This document shows positions 36,081 to 45,214 of a DNA stretch of 64,000 nucleotides, piece after piece. The position numbers and the translations under genes are program-made. Each line of letters opens with the position of its first letter. Positions within the stretch are counted from its first letter, which is position 1. The notes under the pieces were generated by a model that did not search any database, was not told the origin of the DNA, and saw only the letters and a list, made by a program, of their open reading frames with translations. Source of the stretch: Tsuneonella mangrovi (lineage in GTDB: Bacteria; Pseudomonadota; Alphaproteobacteria; Sphingomonadales; Sphingomonadaceae); the NCBI RefSeq assembly GCF_002269345.1, contig NZ_CP022889.1:2460501-2524500 (forward strand). The letters are read 5' to 3'.

Positions 36081-36352
36081 CTAGGCCGCGTGGACAAATT
36101 CCGCACGAGCCACGGTTCGAGACCCATTTGGCTGCTTGCGAGGCGCAAAACCGAAGTCAGAGTGGGCCTCTTGCAAGGTTTTGCAACGAAGCAGGCGGCC
36201 AAATGGGCCGAACCCCGCGGGGGCCGGGCCGAAAAGCGCCACTTCTGCGTCGTTCGTCCTCGAATATGCCAGCATGTCCTTCGTCCTCACTCCTGGAACT
36301 GACGCTTTTCGCCTCCGGCCGTGACCGTGGGGAATCTGTCCACGCGGCCTAG
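36081..36352. mobile_element. 272-bp MITE-like element with 22-bp terminal inverted repeats
   Basis: The ends 36081-36102 and 36331-36352 are inverted copies matching at 21 of 22 positions and both begin with the palindrome CTAG, which may be a 4-bp target duplication of the IS5-subgroup kind. Inside, 36123-36152 and 36177-36207 form a large imperfect hairpin whose outer and inner arms (CCCATTTGGC and GCAAAACC) pair perfectly. There is no transposase or credible ORF. This accounts for the otherwise gene-less 322 bases between the amidase and the TonB receptor. Confidence 0.6.
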
Positions 36353-36368
36353 TGGTTCGTAAGCGTGC

Positions 36369-38450
36369 TCAGAAACTTCCCCGGACATAGAAATTGAAGA
36401 TGTTCGAAACGCCGTAGCGCCGGCTCTCGTGGAACAGCACTGGTGAGCGGTCGCGCAGCCCGTCGTAGACGGTCCGGTCGAGGATCGCCTTGCCGCCGGT
36501 CAGGTTGAACGCGTTGACGCCGACTGTCAGGCCGAACACGTCTTTGTTCTCGATGAACATGTTCGTGTAGATCGGTCCTTCGTAGTCGCGTCCCACTTCA
36601 TAGAGCCGAACGTAGGGCTGCACGTGGTTCCACTGAAAACCGCCGCCCAATGCCCAATTGCTGCCGGGGACATCCCACCGCAGGTTGGCCTCTGCGTGCA
36701 TGTCGTTGTCGTAACTGAAGGCGCGCGACACGCCCGTCAACGGATCCTTGAAGCTCGATTTCTGGGCGGTGAACTTGGCGTCTATCTTGGCACCCTTCCA
36801 GCCGATCGGATCGAAATTGATCGTGGTGTTGAATTCCGCGCCGACCAGGCTTGCATGGGGAATGTTGCCCCGCGATTCGCCGCCGGGGACCGGGACGATA
36901 TCGATGTAGTCCTCGATCGACTGGGCGAACGGCGCAAGCGTAAGCGAGCCCCACTTGCCGAGATTGCGGTTGATCTCGATCCGGGCTTCCCACGCCTGCT
37001 GCGGTACCAGTAGGACGTTGCCAGCATTCTGGTTGTTCTGATCGAGGTCCACGCCGGCGAGGAAATCGCCGAACGACAGTTGGCCGACCGTACGCGCGAG
37101 CTTGAGCGACATGTCGAGCTTGTCGCTCGCCTTCCACGCCAGCGTCAGCGAGCCCTTGGGCCGCCAGAAGCTGCGAACGAGCCCGCCCGGGCTGCTCTGA
37201 GCGAGCGTGGAATATTCGCCGCCGCCGCCGATCGAAAGCGTCAGGCCCTTGGCCAGCGTATGGTTGTGGGTGAGGATCACTTCGTAGCGATCTTCGGTCA
37301 CCCCGCCGGTGCCTTCGGGGAACGGGATCGGCACGAACACGCCGCTGGGATCGAGATCAGCGAGGGTCGAGACCTGACTGTAGCGGTTGAACGCGCCTTC
37401 GCCATCGAGTTCCCAGTCGCCGCCGAACATTGGCCAGCGCAGTTCGGCACGTGCGATGCGTTCACCCGAATCGCGGGTCTGGTCGAACTGCGATCCGGTC
37501 GCGGGCGAGCCGTCCGAATAACTCGAGATCGAGGTGGCCGGGCCGGCGTAATGGTCCGAACGGTCGATCCCGATCAACTTGAGCCGGCCGGGCCCGAAGG
37601 CGAAATCGATATCGGCGGTGATCTCGTGCGAGTGGCCGTCATCGATATTGTTGAACAGGCGGTGGGTATCGAGCCCACCGGCGGCGTGGCGCATTTCATC
37701 GTTGGTGAAGCGCGAAGTGGAGTACTGCAGGTTGCCGCCGAGATTAGCCACCGTCCCGCCGGGCGAAGTCCATTTGAGGCTGCCTGCCAGCGTCGGGCGA
37801 TCGGCGCGATACTGGATCACGCCGTCGCGGGTTTCGAGTACGTTGCCCGCGCCGTCAGTGATGATGTCGCCTGCTATGCCGCCCGCGCCGCCGCGTCCGA
37901 GGCGGTTGGAAAGCGAGGCGTTCCATTCGAGCGAAGAGGTCGAGCCGGAGATCGAGACTTCACCGCCGATATAGCTCGGCGGGGCGTACTGCGGGCGCAC
38001 GCGCGCGTCGTACTCGAACTGGCCGGAGACGCCGCCTGCCTTGGTGACGATGTTGGCGACTTGTCCCGACAGGCCGGGGATACCCAGCGTCGCACCGTCG
38101 ACGATATCGATGCGGACTACCTGGTCGGCCGGGATGCGCCCCAGCCGGGTGAGAATGTCGGTCGACTTGCTGGCATAGCGTTCGCCGTTGACGACGATAT
38201 TGGACTTGGCCTGGCCGAGCCCGCGCTCTTCCTGGCCGATCTGGACGGTGAAGCCGGGCACCTGCTGCAACATGTCGTAGGCGTTGCGCGGCGAATAGCG
38301 TGCGAAGAATGCCGCATCATAGGACTGGCGCGTGGCAGATTGCGCAGTCGACTCGACCGCCGCGTCCTTCGCGTCCTTGGCAAAAACAGGCGTTGCGCAG
38401 CTCACGAGCAATGTGGCTGCGATCAGGCGCAAAGCGCGCGAAGACGGCAT
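36369..38450 (-). CDS. TonB-dependent outer-membrane receptor
   Basis: 693 residues. A signal peptide is followed by a plug domain (NAYDMLQQVPGFTVQIG, NIVVNGERYASKSTD, VRIDIVDGA) and a long beta-barrel that ends with the outer-membrane signature YVRGSF (terminal Phe). These receptors use TonB energy to import siderophores, vitamin B12 or sugars; the ligand is not evident. ATG 38450 is supported by GGGAGGA five bases upstream. No TonB, ExbB or ECF sigma gene is adjacent. Confidence 0.92.
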   Translation of the reverse strand: MPSSRALRLIAATLLVSCATPVFAKDAKDAAVESTAQSATRQSYDAAFFARYSPRNAYDMLQQVPGFTVQIGQEERGLGQAKSNIVVNGERYASKSTDILTRLGRIPADQVVRIDIVDGATLGIPGLSGQVANIVTKAGGVSGQFEYDARVRPQYAPPSYIGGEVSISGSTSSLEWNASLSNRLGRGGAGGIAGDIITDGAGNVLETRDGVIQYRADRPTLAGSLKWTSPGGTVANLGGNLQYSTSRFTNDEMRHAAGGLDTHRLFNNIDDGHSHEITADIDFAFGPGRLKLIGIDRSDHYAGPATSISSYSDGSPATGSQFDQTRDSGERIARAELRWPMFGGDWELDGEGAFNRYSQVSTLADLDPSGVFVPIPFPEGTGGVTEDRYEVILTHNHTLAKGLTLSIGGGGEYSTLAQSSPGGLVRSFWRPKGSLTLAWKASDKLDMSLKLARTVGQLSFGDFLAGVDLDQNNQNAGNVLLVPQQAWEARIEINRNLGKWGSLTLAPFAQSIEDYIDIVPVPGGESRGNIPHASLVGAEFNTTINFDPIGWKGAKIDAKFTAQKSSFKDPLTGVSRAFSYDNDMHAEANLRWDVPGSNWALGGGFQWNHVQPYVRLYEVGRDYEGPIYTNMFIENKDVFGLTVGVNAFNLTGGKAILDRTVYDGLRDRSPVLFHESRRYGVSNIFNFYVRGSF

Positions 38451-38669
38451 ATTTCCTCCCGATAACAATACGTATGCAGTGTATTATGGGAGTGATACGC
38501 TGGAGCAGATTGGTGCTCGACGAACGACATCGGCGAATCGATCAATGACAATTGTAGTCGATGAGCGGCTTACTGCGAGCGGTGAGCAGGAAGGTTAAGG
38601 CCCTTGAACATCGCCGCCGCACTCGCGACATAGGCTCCCGACAGACATTCCATGGAAGGCTTACCCACA

Positions 38670-39374
38670 ATGATCGACCTGCTCGGCAACTCCGGCGAAA
38701 CCTTTGGTACCCAAGGCCAGTTCACCCGCGACCCGGTGACCGGCGCGCTGGTGCCGGTGGTGGTCGAGCAGACCAGCCGGGGCGAGCGCAGCTTCGACAT
38801 CTTCAGCCGACTGCTGCGCGAACGCATCGTGTTCGTGACCGGCCAGGTCGAGGACGGGATGGCCAGCCTCATCACCGCCCAGCTGCTGTTCCTCGAGAGC
38901 GAAAACCCCTCGAAGCCGATCAGCATGTACATCAACTCGCCGGGCGGAGTGGTGACCTCCGGCATGGCGATCCACGACACCATGCAGTACATCAAGCCGC
39001 GGGTTTCGACCGTCTGCATGGGGCAGGCCGCTTCGATGGGCAGCTTCCTGCTGGCGGCGGGCGAACCGGGGATGCGGATCGCGCTGCCCAACGCACGGAT
39101 CATGATTCACCAGCCTTCAGGCGGGGCGCAGGGCATGGCATCCGACATCGAGATCCAGGCCAAGGAAATCCTCCGCATTAAGGCGCGGATGAACGACCTT
39201 TACGTCAAGTACACCGGTCGATCGCTCGACGAGATCGAGAAAGCGATGGATCGCGACACCTTCCTCGAAGCCGAAGAAGCGATGAAATTCGGCTTGGTCG
39301 ACAAGGTTTTCGAGACCCGTCCGGAGAATGAAGAATCGTCCGACGCGGAAGGTTCGGGCGGCGCGCCCGAGTAA
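38670..39374 (+). CDS. clpP: ATP-dependent Clp protease proteolytic subunit
   Basis: 234-residue serine protease subunit forming the tetradecameric chamber that works with ClpX and ClpA. Ser122 (GQAASMGS) and His147 (MIHQPSG) are in place, with the GGV...SGMAIHDTM core. ATG 38670 is preferred, being nine bases after GGAAGG; ATG 38652 is an alternative. The last 20 residues are acidic. clpX follows after 184 bases, which includes a hairpin. Confidence 0.96.
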   Translation: MIDLLGNSGETFGTQGQFTRDPVTGALVPVVVEQTSRGERSFDIFSRLLRERIVFVTGQVEDGMASLITAQLLFLESENPSKPISMYINSPGGVVTSGMAIHDTMQYIKPRVSTVCMGQAASMGSFLLAAGEPGMRIALPNARIMIHQPSGGAQGMASDIEIQAKEILRIKARMNDLYVKYTGRSLDEIEKAMDRDTFLEAEEAMKFGLVDKVFETRPENEESSDAEGSGGAPE

Positions 39375-39515
39375 ATCGTAAGGTTTTAGACGCGCGACTG
39401 GCCCGTTACCGGACACAAGGTGTAGGAATTGGGCAACCGTGTGCTTTCAGCATACCGCAAGGCGATTTTGCTAGGCACAATATGTTGATTATCGGACTAC
39501 TGGCCGTAAGGTCGG

Positions 39516-39545
39516 CGAATCCCTGCGGTAAAAACGCAGGATTCG
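39516..39545 (+). promoter_or_regulatory. Hairpin in the clpX leader
   Basis: CGAATCCCTGCG pairs with CGCAGGATTCG (one bulged base) around GTAAAAA, ending 13 bases before the clpX ATG. It has no T-tract, so it is not a clear terminator. It could shield or time translation, or be a processing site in a clpP-clpX transcript. Confidence 0.5.
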
Positions 39546-39558
39546 GGATGAGCAGGAA

Positions 39559-40824
39559 ATGACGAAGTTGACCGGATCGGACTCCAAAAGCACCCTTTAC
39601 TGCAGCTTCTGCGGGAAGTCGCAGCACGAGGTGCGCAAGCTCATCGCCGGGCCGACGGTGTTCATCTGCGACGAATGCGTCGAGCTGTGCAACGACATCA
39701 TCCGCGAAGAAGCGAAGGCGGGCCTTTCCGGGCGCAAGGAAGGCGACGTTCCGACCCCGCACGAGATTTTCAGCACGTTGAACGATTATGTGATCGGGCA
39801 GGACCGCGCCAAGCGCGTGCTCTCGGTCGCGGTGCACAACCATTACAAGCGCCTCAAGCACAGCGGCAAGGCGGGCGAAGTCGAACTCGCCAAGTCGAAC
39901 ATCCTGCTGGTCGGGCCGACCGGTTCGGGCAAGACGCTGCTGGCGCAGACGCTGGCGCGCACGTTCGACGTGCCGTTCACGATGGCCGACGCGACCACGC
40001 TGACCGAAGCAGGCTATGTCGGTGAGGACGTCGAGAACATCATTCTCAAGCTGCTCCAGGCGAGCGACTACAACGTCGACAAGGCGCAGCACGGGATCGT
40101 CTATATCGACGAGATCGACAAGATCACCCGCAAGGCGGAAAATCCTTCGATCACCCGCGACGTGTCGGGCGAGGGCGTTCAGCAGGCGCTCCTGAAGCTG
40201 ATGGAAGGGACCACCGCTTCGGTGCCGCCGCAGGGCGGCCGCAAGCATCCGCAGCAGGAATTCCTGCAGGTCGACACCACCAACATCCTGTTTATCTGCG
40301 GTGGCGCGTTCGCCGGGCTGGACAAGATTATCGCGGACCGGCTGCAGAAGCGCAGCATCGGGTTCGGCGCGCACGTTGCCGATCCGGACAAGCGCCGGGT
40401 GGGTGAACTGCTGCAGAAGTGCGAGCCGGAAGACCTGCTCAAATTCGGGCTGATTCCCGAATTCGTCGGCCGCCTGCCGGTGATCGCGACGCTCAACGAT
40501 CTCGACGTCGGCGCGCTGGTGCAGATCCTGACCCAGCCGAAGAACGCGCTGGTCAAGCAGTACCAGAAGCTGTTCGAACTCGAAGATGTCGACCTGACCT
40601 TCACCGACGACGCGCTGCAGGCGATCGCCGAGAAGGCCATCGCCCGCAAGACCGGCGCGCGCGGCCTGCGCTCGATCGTCGAAGGCATCCTGCTCGACAC
40701 CATGTTCGACCTGCCCGACATGGACGACGTGTCGGAAATCGTGATCGACAAGGACGTCGTCGAAGGCCGCAAGGACCCGGTTCGCGTGGTCGGCGGCAAG
40801 AAGGACAAGGAAGAGGCGGCCTGA
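39559..40824 (+). CDS. clpX: Clp protease ATPase subunit ClpX
   Basis: 421-residue AAA+ unfoldase that delivers substrates to ClpP. An N-terminal C4 zinc domain (CSFCGKS...CDECVELC, residues 15-40) recognises adaptors. Walker A GPTGSGKT is near 117, Walker [10 protein letters not shown] near 180, and the ClpP-docking IGF loop is in RSIGFGAH near 268. Length is normal for the family. In Caulobacter relatives ClpXP drives CtrA turnover; chpT in this window belongs to the same regulatory circuit. Confidence 0.97.
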   Translation: MTKLTGSDSKSTLYCSFCGKSQHEVRKLIAGPTVFICDECVELCNDIIREEAKAGLSGRKEGDVPTPHEIFSTLNDYVIGQDRAKRVLSVAVHNHYKRLKHSGKAGEVELAKSNILLVGPTGSGKTLLAQTLARTFDVPFTMADATTLTEAGYVGEDVENIILKLLQASDYNVDKAQHGIVYIDEIDKITRKAENPSITRDVSGEGVQQALLKLMEGTTASVPPQGGRKHPQQEFLQVDTTNILFICGGAFAGLDKIIADRLQKRSIGFGAHVADPDKRRVGELLQKCEPEDLLKFGLIPEFVGRLPVIATLNDLDVGALVQILTQPKNALVKQYQKLFELEDVDLTFTDDALQAIAEKAIARKTGARGLRSIVEGILLDTMFDLPDMDDVSEIVIDKDVVEGRKDPVRVVGGKKDKEEAA

Positions 40825-40850
40825 TTGCCGTGGCTGGCCGGTAGCACGCG

Positions 40851-41570
40851 ATGCTCCGGCCGCCTCCTGCCATCGCTACATTGCTGAAGCGGGTTCCGGG
40901 GCTTCAAGCGCTCGTCCGGCGGATCGAGAACCCCGACCATTTCGCGCTCGAGCAGAGCATCCGCAACGGCAGCAGGCTGGCGGTGCTGCAGCCCTACACG
41001 ACGAGCGCGGAGGATCGCTATCCGGCGCTGTTCGATCGGCTGGCGCGCGAACTGGGTAGCCTTTCCGAACCGCGCATCCTCTCGTTCGGTTGTGCCGGCG
41101 GCGAGGAAGTCCGCGCGCTTCGTAAGCGGTTGCCTCGCGCGCATATCACCGGGATCGACGTCAATCCGCGCGCGGTCGCCCGGGCGCGCCGCATGGACCG
41201 CAATCCGCGTTCGCGTTACCTGCTCGCCGACCGGCCGCTGCAGGGCGAGACGTTCGATTCGATCCTCGCGCTGTCGGTGTTCCGCCACGGCACGCTCGAG
41301 CGCGAGACGCCGGATAGCTGCGCCGATGTCCTGCCGTTTGCACGCGTTGCCGAAGTCCTCTCGGCGCTCGATGAGGCGCTCCGTCCGGGCGGGTGGCTCG
41401 CATTTGGACATGCGCAGTTCCGCCTCGCCGATGTGCCCGCGACAGTGCGATTTACCTGCGAGACCCGGTTTCCCGACGAGCTGGCTGTGTCGACGGTGCT
41501 CTATGGCCCGGACGATCGCTTGATCGAAGGCGCGACCGATAGCGGCGGGCTCTACCGCAAACCCGGCTAG
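40851..41570 (+). CDS. Class I SAM-dependent methyltransferase
   Basis: 239 residues with a Rossmann methyltransferase fold: [17 protein letters not shown] (motif I, about 75-91), GIDVNPRAV (about 101-109), and [13 protein letters not shown]. Substrate unknown. It follows clpX after 26 bases on the same strand and may be transcribed with it. The N-terminal 70 residues are helical and not a family I recognise. Confidence 0.8.
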   Translation: MLRPPPAIATLLKRVPGLQALVRRIENPDHFALEQSIRNGSRLAVLQPYTTSAEDRYPALFDRLARELGSLSEPRILSFGCAGGEEVRALRKRLPRAHITGIDVNPRAVARARRMDRNPRSRYLLADRPLQGETFDSILALSVFRHGTLERETPDSCADVLPFARVAEVLSALDEALRPGGWLAFGHAQFRLADVPATVRFTCETRFPDELAVSTVLYGPDDRLIEGATDSGGLYRKPG

Positions 41571-41580
41571 GCCGCATGGC

Positions 41581-42495
41581 CTAGCAGCCGGCCCGGCAGC
41601 TCTCGCGGCTGGTTTCAATCTGCACGGTGGTGTGGACGATACGGTGGTGCGCCTCCAGTGCTGTGGCGACCTCGTGCAGGAATCCGTCGCCCGGATGCCC
41701 ACCTGGCATTTCGAGATGCGCGGTGAGAGCGGTCTCGGTAGTGCTCATCGGCCAGATGTGCAGGTCATGCACTGCGCTGACGCCGGGCAGGGCAGCAAGA
41801 TAGCCGCGCACCGCGTCCTGGTCGATGTGGGCCGGCACGGCGTTGAGGCCCATTTTTACGCTATCCTTCAGCAAGCCCCACGTACCCCACGCGATCACCC
41901 CAAGGATCAGCAGGCTGGTTGCCGGATCGATCCAGCTCTGGCCTGTGAGCAGGATCAGCCCGCCAGCGATCACGACGCCGAGGCTGACCAGCGCGTCGGC
42001 TGCCATGTGGAGGAATGCGCCGCGCACGTTGAGGTCGTGCTTGCTGCCGCGCATGAACAGCACGGCGGTTGCGGCGTTGATCACGATTCCGATCCCGGCG
42101 ACAATCATCATGATGCGCCCTTCGACCGCTGGCGGCTGGGCCATCCGGTCGACGGTCTCGAAGGCGATCCCCGCAATTGCGACCAGCAGCAATCCGGCGT
42201 TTGCTAGCGCCGCGAGGATCGTCGAACTCTTGAAGCCGTAGGTAAAGCGCCCGCCCGGTGAACGGGTGGCGAGGACCGCCGCGATCCATGCCAGCGCCAA
42301 ACTCAGGACGTCGGACAGGTTGTGGCCGGCATCGGCCACCAGCGCCATCGATCCGGCCATGAAGCCATAGGCTGCCTCGACAATGACGAAGGCGGTATTG
42401 AGCACGATGCCGATCGCGAATGCACGGCCGAAGCTGGCCGGGGCATGTGCATGGGAATGGTTGTGGGAATGATCGTGCGCGTGCTCGTGCCCCAA
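41581..42495 (-). CDS. CDF-family heavy-metal exporter (zinc-type)
   Basis: 304 residues. A His-rich start ([17 protein letters not shown]) leads into six membrane helices. The transport sites HNLSD (helix 2) and HMAADALVS (helix 5) each hold the His/Asp pair of zinc-type cation diffusion facilitators, and the C-terminal cytoplasmic metallochaperone-like domain is present. The start is set at a TTG (42495) with AAGGGG upstream, because it yields the usual short His-rich N-terminus; a longer TTG reading from 42561 is less likely. It exports Zn or similar ions to the periplasm. Confidence 0.87.
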   Translation of the reverse strand: MGHEHAHDHSHNHSHAHAPASFGRAFAIGIVLNTAFVIVEAAYGFMAGSMALVADAGHNLSDVLSLALAWIAAVLATRSPGGRFTYGFKSSTILAALANAGLLLVAIAGIAFETVDRMAQPPAVEGRIMMIVAGIGIVINAATAVLFMRGSKHDLNVRGAFLHMAADALVSLGVVIAGGLILLTGQSWIDPATSLLILGVIAWGTWGLLKDSVKMGLNAVPAHIDQDAVRGYLAALPGVSAVHDLHIWPMSTTETALTAHLEMPGGHPGDGFLHEVATALEAHHRIVHTTVQIETSRESCRAGC

Positions 42496-42581
42496 AATCT
42501 GCCCCTTTCGCCGAACCGTTGCGCGGACGCCCGCAAGTCCCGCCTTCTCTATTGCCCACAAGGCGCATTCTGCAAGAAAAG

Positions 42582-42594
42582 ACTGATAATCAGT
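42582..42594. promoter_or_regulatory. 13-bp palindrome in an AT-rich control region
   Basis: ACTGATAATCAGT is a perfect inverted repeat around a central A and is followed by the AT-rich run TATGTTATATAATACC. It lies about 90 bases upstream of the metal exporter start, in an intergenic gap of 231 bases. It resembles operator sites of Fur/Zur-type regulators in composition only. Confidence 0.35.
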
Positions 42595-42726
42595 ATGTTA
42601 TATAATACCCTCGTCGTAGATATAGTATCTCATAACACATTCGAGTGTGACAGCAAGGAGTTGATAGGTTGGACGTTTTCGGCTGGGCCACTCCGGCGAC
42701 TGTGGTTGATCGAAAGAACGAGGCGC

Positions 42727-43419
42727 TCAATCGTAGATACAAGCGTCGAGCGCGTCGCGCCGGACAACGCCCAAACGGCGGGCGAGGGTGTTGCCGTGAC
42801 GTCGCACGAACCCGCTTGGATCGACCGCTTCGCGCTTTGCCGGGAGTGGCAGCACAGCGGCGATGCGCGCCGCTTCGATCGCGCTCAACCGCGCCGCCGA
42901 ATGCCCGAAGTAACGCTGTGCTCCTGCTTGCACGCCATACGTGCCGATCCCGGTCTCGGCGACGTTGAGATAGACTTCCATGATCCGCCGCTTGCCCCAA
43001 AGGTGCTCGATCAGGAATGTGAACCAGGCTTCGAGGCCCTTCCGGAAATAACCGCCACCCTGCCACAGGAACACGTTCTTGGCGGTCTGTTGGCTGATGG
43101 TGGAGCCGCCGCGAATATGGCCGCGTCCGCGCTTGTCGACCCGCTCGTTGTGCGCGATGGCCTTCTCGATCGCATCGGTGTCGAACCCGTTGTGGCTGCA
43201 AAACTTGCTGTCTTCCCCTGCGATCGCGGCATCGACCATGCTGCGGTCGATGTTGGAGAGCGGTTCCCAGTCCTTGGTGATTCCGTGCGGGTCGGCCAGC
43301 ATCGTCGCGGTCACCGGCACCGGCACGAACCGGTAGATCAAGACCCAGATGACGCTGATGGCGATGAACGCCACGATTGCCTTGGCGGTGATCCTGAGGA
43401 TGCGGGTCATTCGGGTCAT
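42727..43419 (-). CDS. mtgA: Monofunctional peptidoglycan glycosyltransferase
   Basis: 230-residue GT51 enzyme polymerising lipid II into glycan strands, anchored by one N-terminal membrane helix (about 12-32). The first catalytic Glu is in AIAGEDSKF, followed by GGSTISQQTAKN and RRIMEVYLNVAE, all standard motifs of this family. It has no transpeptidase domain and the expected short length. It lies upstream of the exporter gene on the same strand but separated by 231 bases. Confidence 0.96.
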   Translation of the reverse strand: MTRMTRILRITAKAIVAFIAISVIWVLIYRFVPVPVTATMLADPHGITKDWEPLSNIDRSMVDAAIAGEDSKFCSHNGFDTDAIEKAIAHNERVDKRGRGHIRGGSTISQQTAKNVFLWQGGGYFRKGLEAWFTFLIEHLWGKRRIMEVYLNVAETGIGTYGVQAGAQRYFGHSAARLSAIEAARIAAVLPLPAKREAVDPSGFVRRHGNTLARRLGVVRRDALDACIYD

Positions 43420-43565
43420 GCAAGGCGATTAGCGGCGGTCCCGACAAAAGAAAATGCGCTTCGCATTCGCCAGGGTGTTGGGCCGAAATTTGAAAACCGT
43501 TCGCCCGACTCGCCATGGATGGTGTATCCGGCCCGTCTTGCGGTCGCAGACCAAGGAGACTGCCA

Positions 43566-43838
43566 ATGCCTCAGTTCGTTATCGAACGCGAAATGCCCGG
43601 TGCGGGGTCGCTCTCGCCGCAGGATCTGCAGGGTGCGTCGCAGCAATCGTGCTCGGTCCTTCGCGACCTCGGACCGGAGATCCAGTGGGTCCATTCGTAT
43701 GTGACCGACGACAAGATCTACTGCGTCTATCGTGCGCCGAGTGCCGACCTGATCCAGCAACACGCCGATACCGCAGGGTTCCCGGCCAACTCGATCTCGG
43801 AAGTGCGCACGATCATCGATCCGACTACCGCCGAATAG
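43566..43838 (+). CDS. DUF4242 family small protein
   Basis: 90 residues starting MPQFVIEREMPGAG, with the pattern HSYVTDDKIYCVYRAPSADL that characterises DUF4242 (a ferredoxin-like fold, some members bind nickel). AAGGAGA lies upstream of ATG 43566. Function is unknown. It converges with the MFS transporter gene, 17 bases apart. Confidence 0.85.
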   Translation: MPQFVIEREMPGAGSLSPQDLQGASQQSCSVLRDLGPEIQWVHSYVTDDKIYCVYRAPSADLIQQHADTAGFPANSISEVRTIIDPTTAE

Positions 43839-43855
43839 GCGCCCCGACCGGCTGG

Positions 43856-45106
43856 CTAGGCGGCTGCGCGTTTCGGGCGCGTGGCCCCTACGAACGTCCA
43901 GAAAAGAACCAGCGCGATCGCCGGGAATGCCAGTTCGCCGGCCAGCATCGCGTTGGTGCCGAAGCTGTCGTGGATCTGCCCGTCGATCATCGACATCATC
44001 GCGATCGGGATGTTCGAAAGTGCCGCCATCAGGTTCCAGTTGGTCGCGGCCGACTTCTTGCCGATCGCCTCTAGCACGATCGCGGCGTAGCCGGTGTAGG
44101 CCATCCCGACCATCGCCGAATAGGCGAGTACACCGACGGTGAAGACCAGCGGTGTGCGGGGCAGGGCGATCATCGCGACCGCCACCAACCCTACAAAGAT
44201 ACCATACATCGAATAGGCGCGTTTCAGGTCCATCCGGTCGCAGATGAACCCCGCCGCCATAGCCCCGACGATCGAAGCGATGCCGCCCGATACGCCGTTG
44301 ACCAGCGCGACGGTGTTTGCCCCGGCGTTCCACTCGCCGGCGATCGCAGACCACGGCACGCCGCCAGAGCCGATCGGCAGCAGCATGATGATCAACGCGA
44401 GGTATCCCGGCCGCGACTTGGCGACACCCCAGACATTGACTGCCACTTCCTTGAGCTCGGCAAAGTAATTGCGCGCAGCGCTTGCGGTTCGTTCAAGCTT
44501 GGGCAGCAGCAGCGTTGCACCCCAGCAGGCGATGCAGATAGCGGCCAGCAGTGCGCCGGAGACCCACGGCTGGGTGAAGTTTTCCGCCACCAGAAGACCG
44601 ATCCCGCCGCCGATCCCGGCACCGCCGAGGTTGCCGGCTTGCGACCAGCCGCTCGCCCTTCCGCGCGTTTCGGGGGGCACGAAGTTGACCATGAAGATCT
44701 CGGTCGCCATCGAAACGAAGGTCGACGTGACCGACGATCCGACGATCAGTGCGATATACAGCGGCACCTCGGCCTGCGTCTTGGGAAGGACGCTCATCGC
44801 CAGGATGCTGAGACCCACGGTGAACGTGCCGACGGCGTACCACACCTTGGGATTGCCGATCGTGTCGACGAACGGCGCCCACAGCATCTTGACCGTCTGC
44901 GGCCAGACCGACAGCGCGATCAGTGTCGCGATCAGCGCGGTCGAAAGCCCTGCGCGGGAAAGCAGGAAGCCCAACGTGACGGTGACATAGCCGCTCGATA
45001 TCCCGAACGGAGCGAATAGCGGGGCGAATACCCACGGAGAAACGCTGGCGCCCCCTCCCGTGTGAATCGGATCGGCTGGTGCGTCGGCTTCGATGTGGAC
45101 GGACAG
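43856..45106 (-). CDS. MFS transporter with a probable CTG start
   Basis: 416 residues, about twelve membrane helices. The only canonical start is a TTG at 44974, but that omits the first helix. The same frame stays open upstream and encodes a normal first helix (SPWVFAPLFAPFGISSGY) plus a soluble N-tail. In that stretch there is no ATG, GTG or TTG; a CTG at 45106 lies six to seven bases after GGGAGA. I therefore take CTG as the start. The AmpG/BT1-like layout does not reveal the substrate. Confidence 0.82.
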   Translation of the reverse strand: MSVHIEADAPADPIHTGGGASVSPWVFAPLFAPFGISSGYVTVTLGFLLSRAGLSTALIATLIALSVWPQTVKMLWAPFVDTIGNPKVWYAVGTFTVGLSILAMSVLPKTQAEVPLYIALIVGSSVTSTFVSMATEIFMVNFVPPETRGRASGWSQAGNLGGAGIGGGIGLLVAENFTQPWVSGALLAAICIACWGATLLLPKLERTASAARNYFAELKEVAVNVWGVAKSRPGYLALIIMLLPIGSGGVPWSAIAGEWNAGANTVALVNGVSGGIASIVGAMAAGFICDRMDLKRAYSMYGIFVGLVAVAMIALPRTPLVFTVGVLAYSAMVGMAYTGYAAIVLEAIGKKSAATNWNLMAALSNIPIAMMSMIDGQIHDSFGTNAMLAGELAFPAIALVLFWTFVGATRPKRAAA

Positions 45107-45157
45107 AACCGGTCTCCCGCGAGCGATAAAAGCTGCGCGAGGCTTAACGGCAAACGA

Positions 45158-45191
45158 AGGCCGGGCAAGCGGTTTGTCGCTGGCCCGGCCT
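45158..45191 (-). terminator. Rho-independent terminator of rpoH
   Basis: On the minus strand AGGCCGGGC pairs with GCCCGGCCT, with a 16-base loop, and is followed by TCGTTTG. It lies 24 bases after the rpoH stop codon. Confidence 0.75.
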
Positions 45192-45214
45192 GCGGATCGT
45201 TGTTCTGGAGACGC

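Noticed and set aside
42590-43516. 308-codon minus-strand ORF
   Set aside because: It is another frame over mtgA, whose GT51 motifs are clear.
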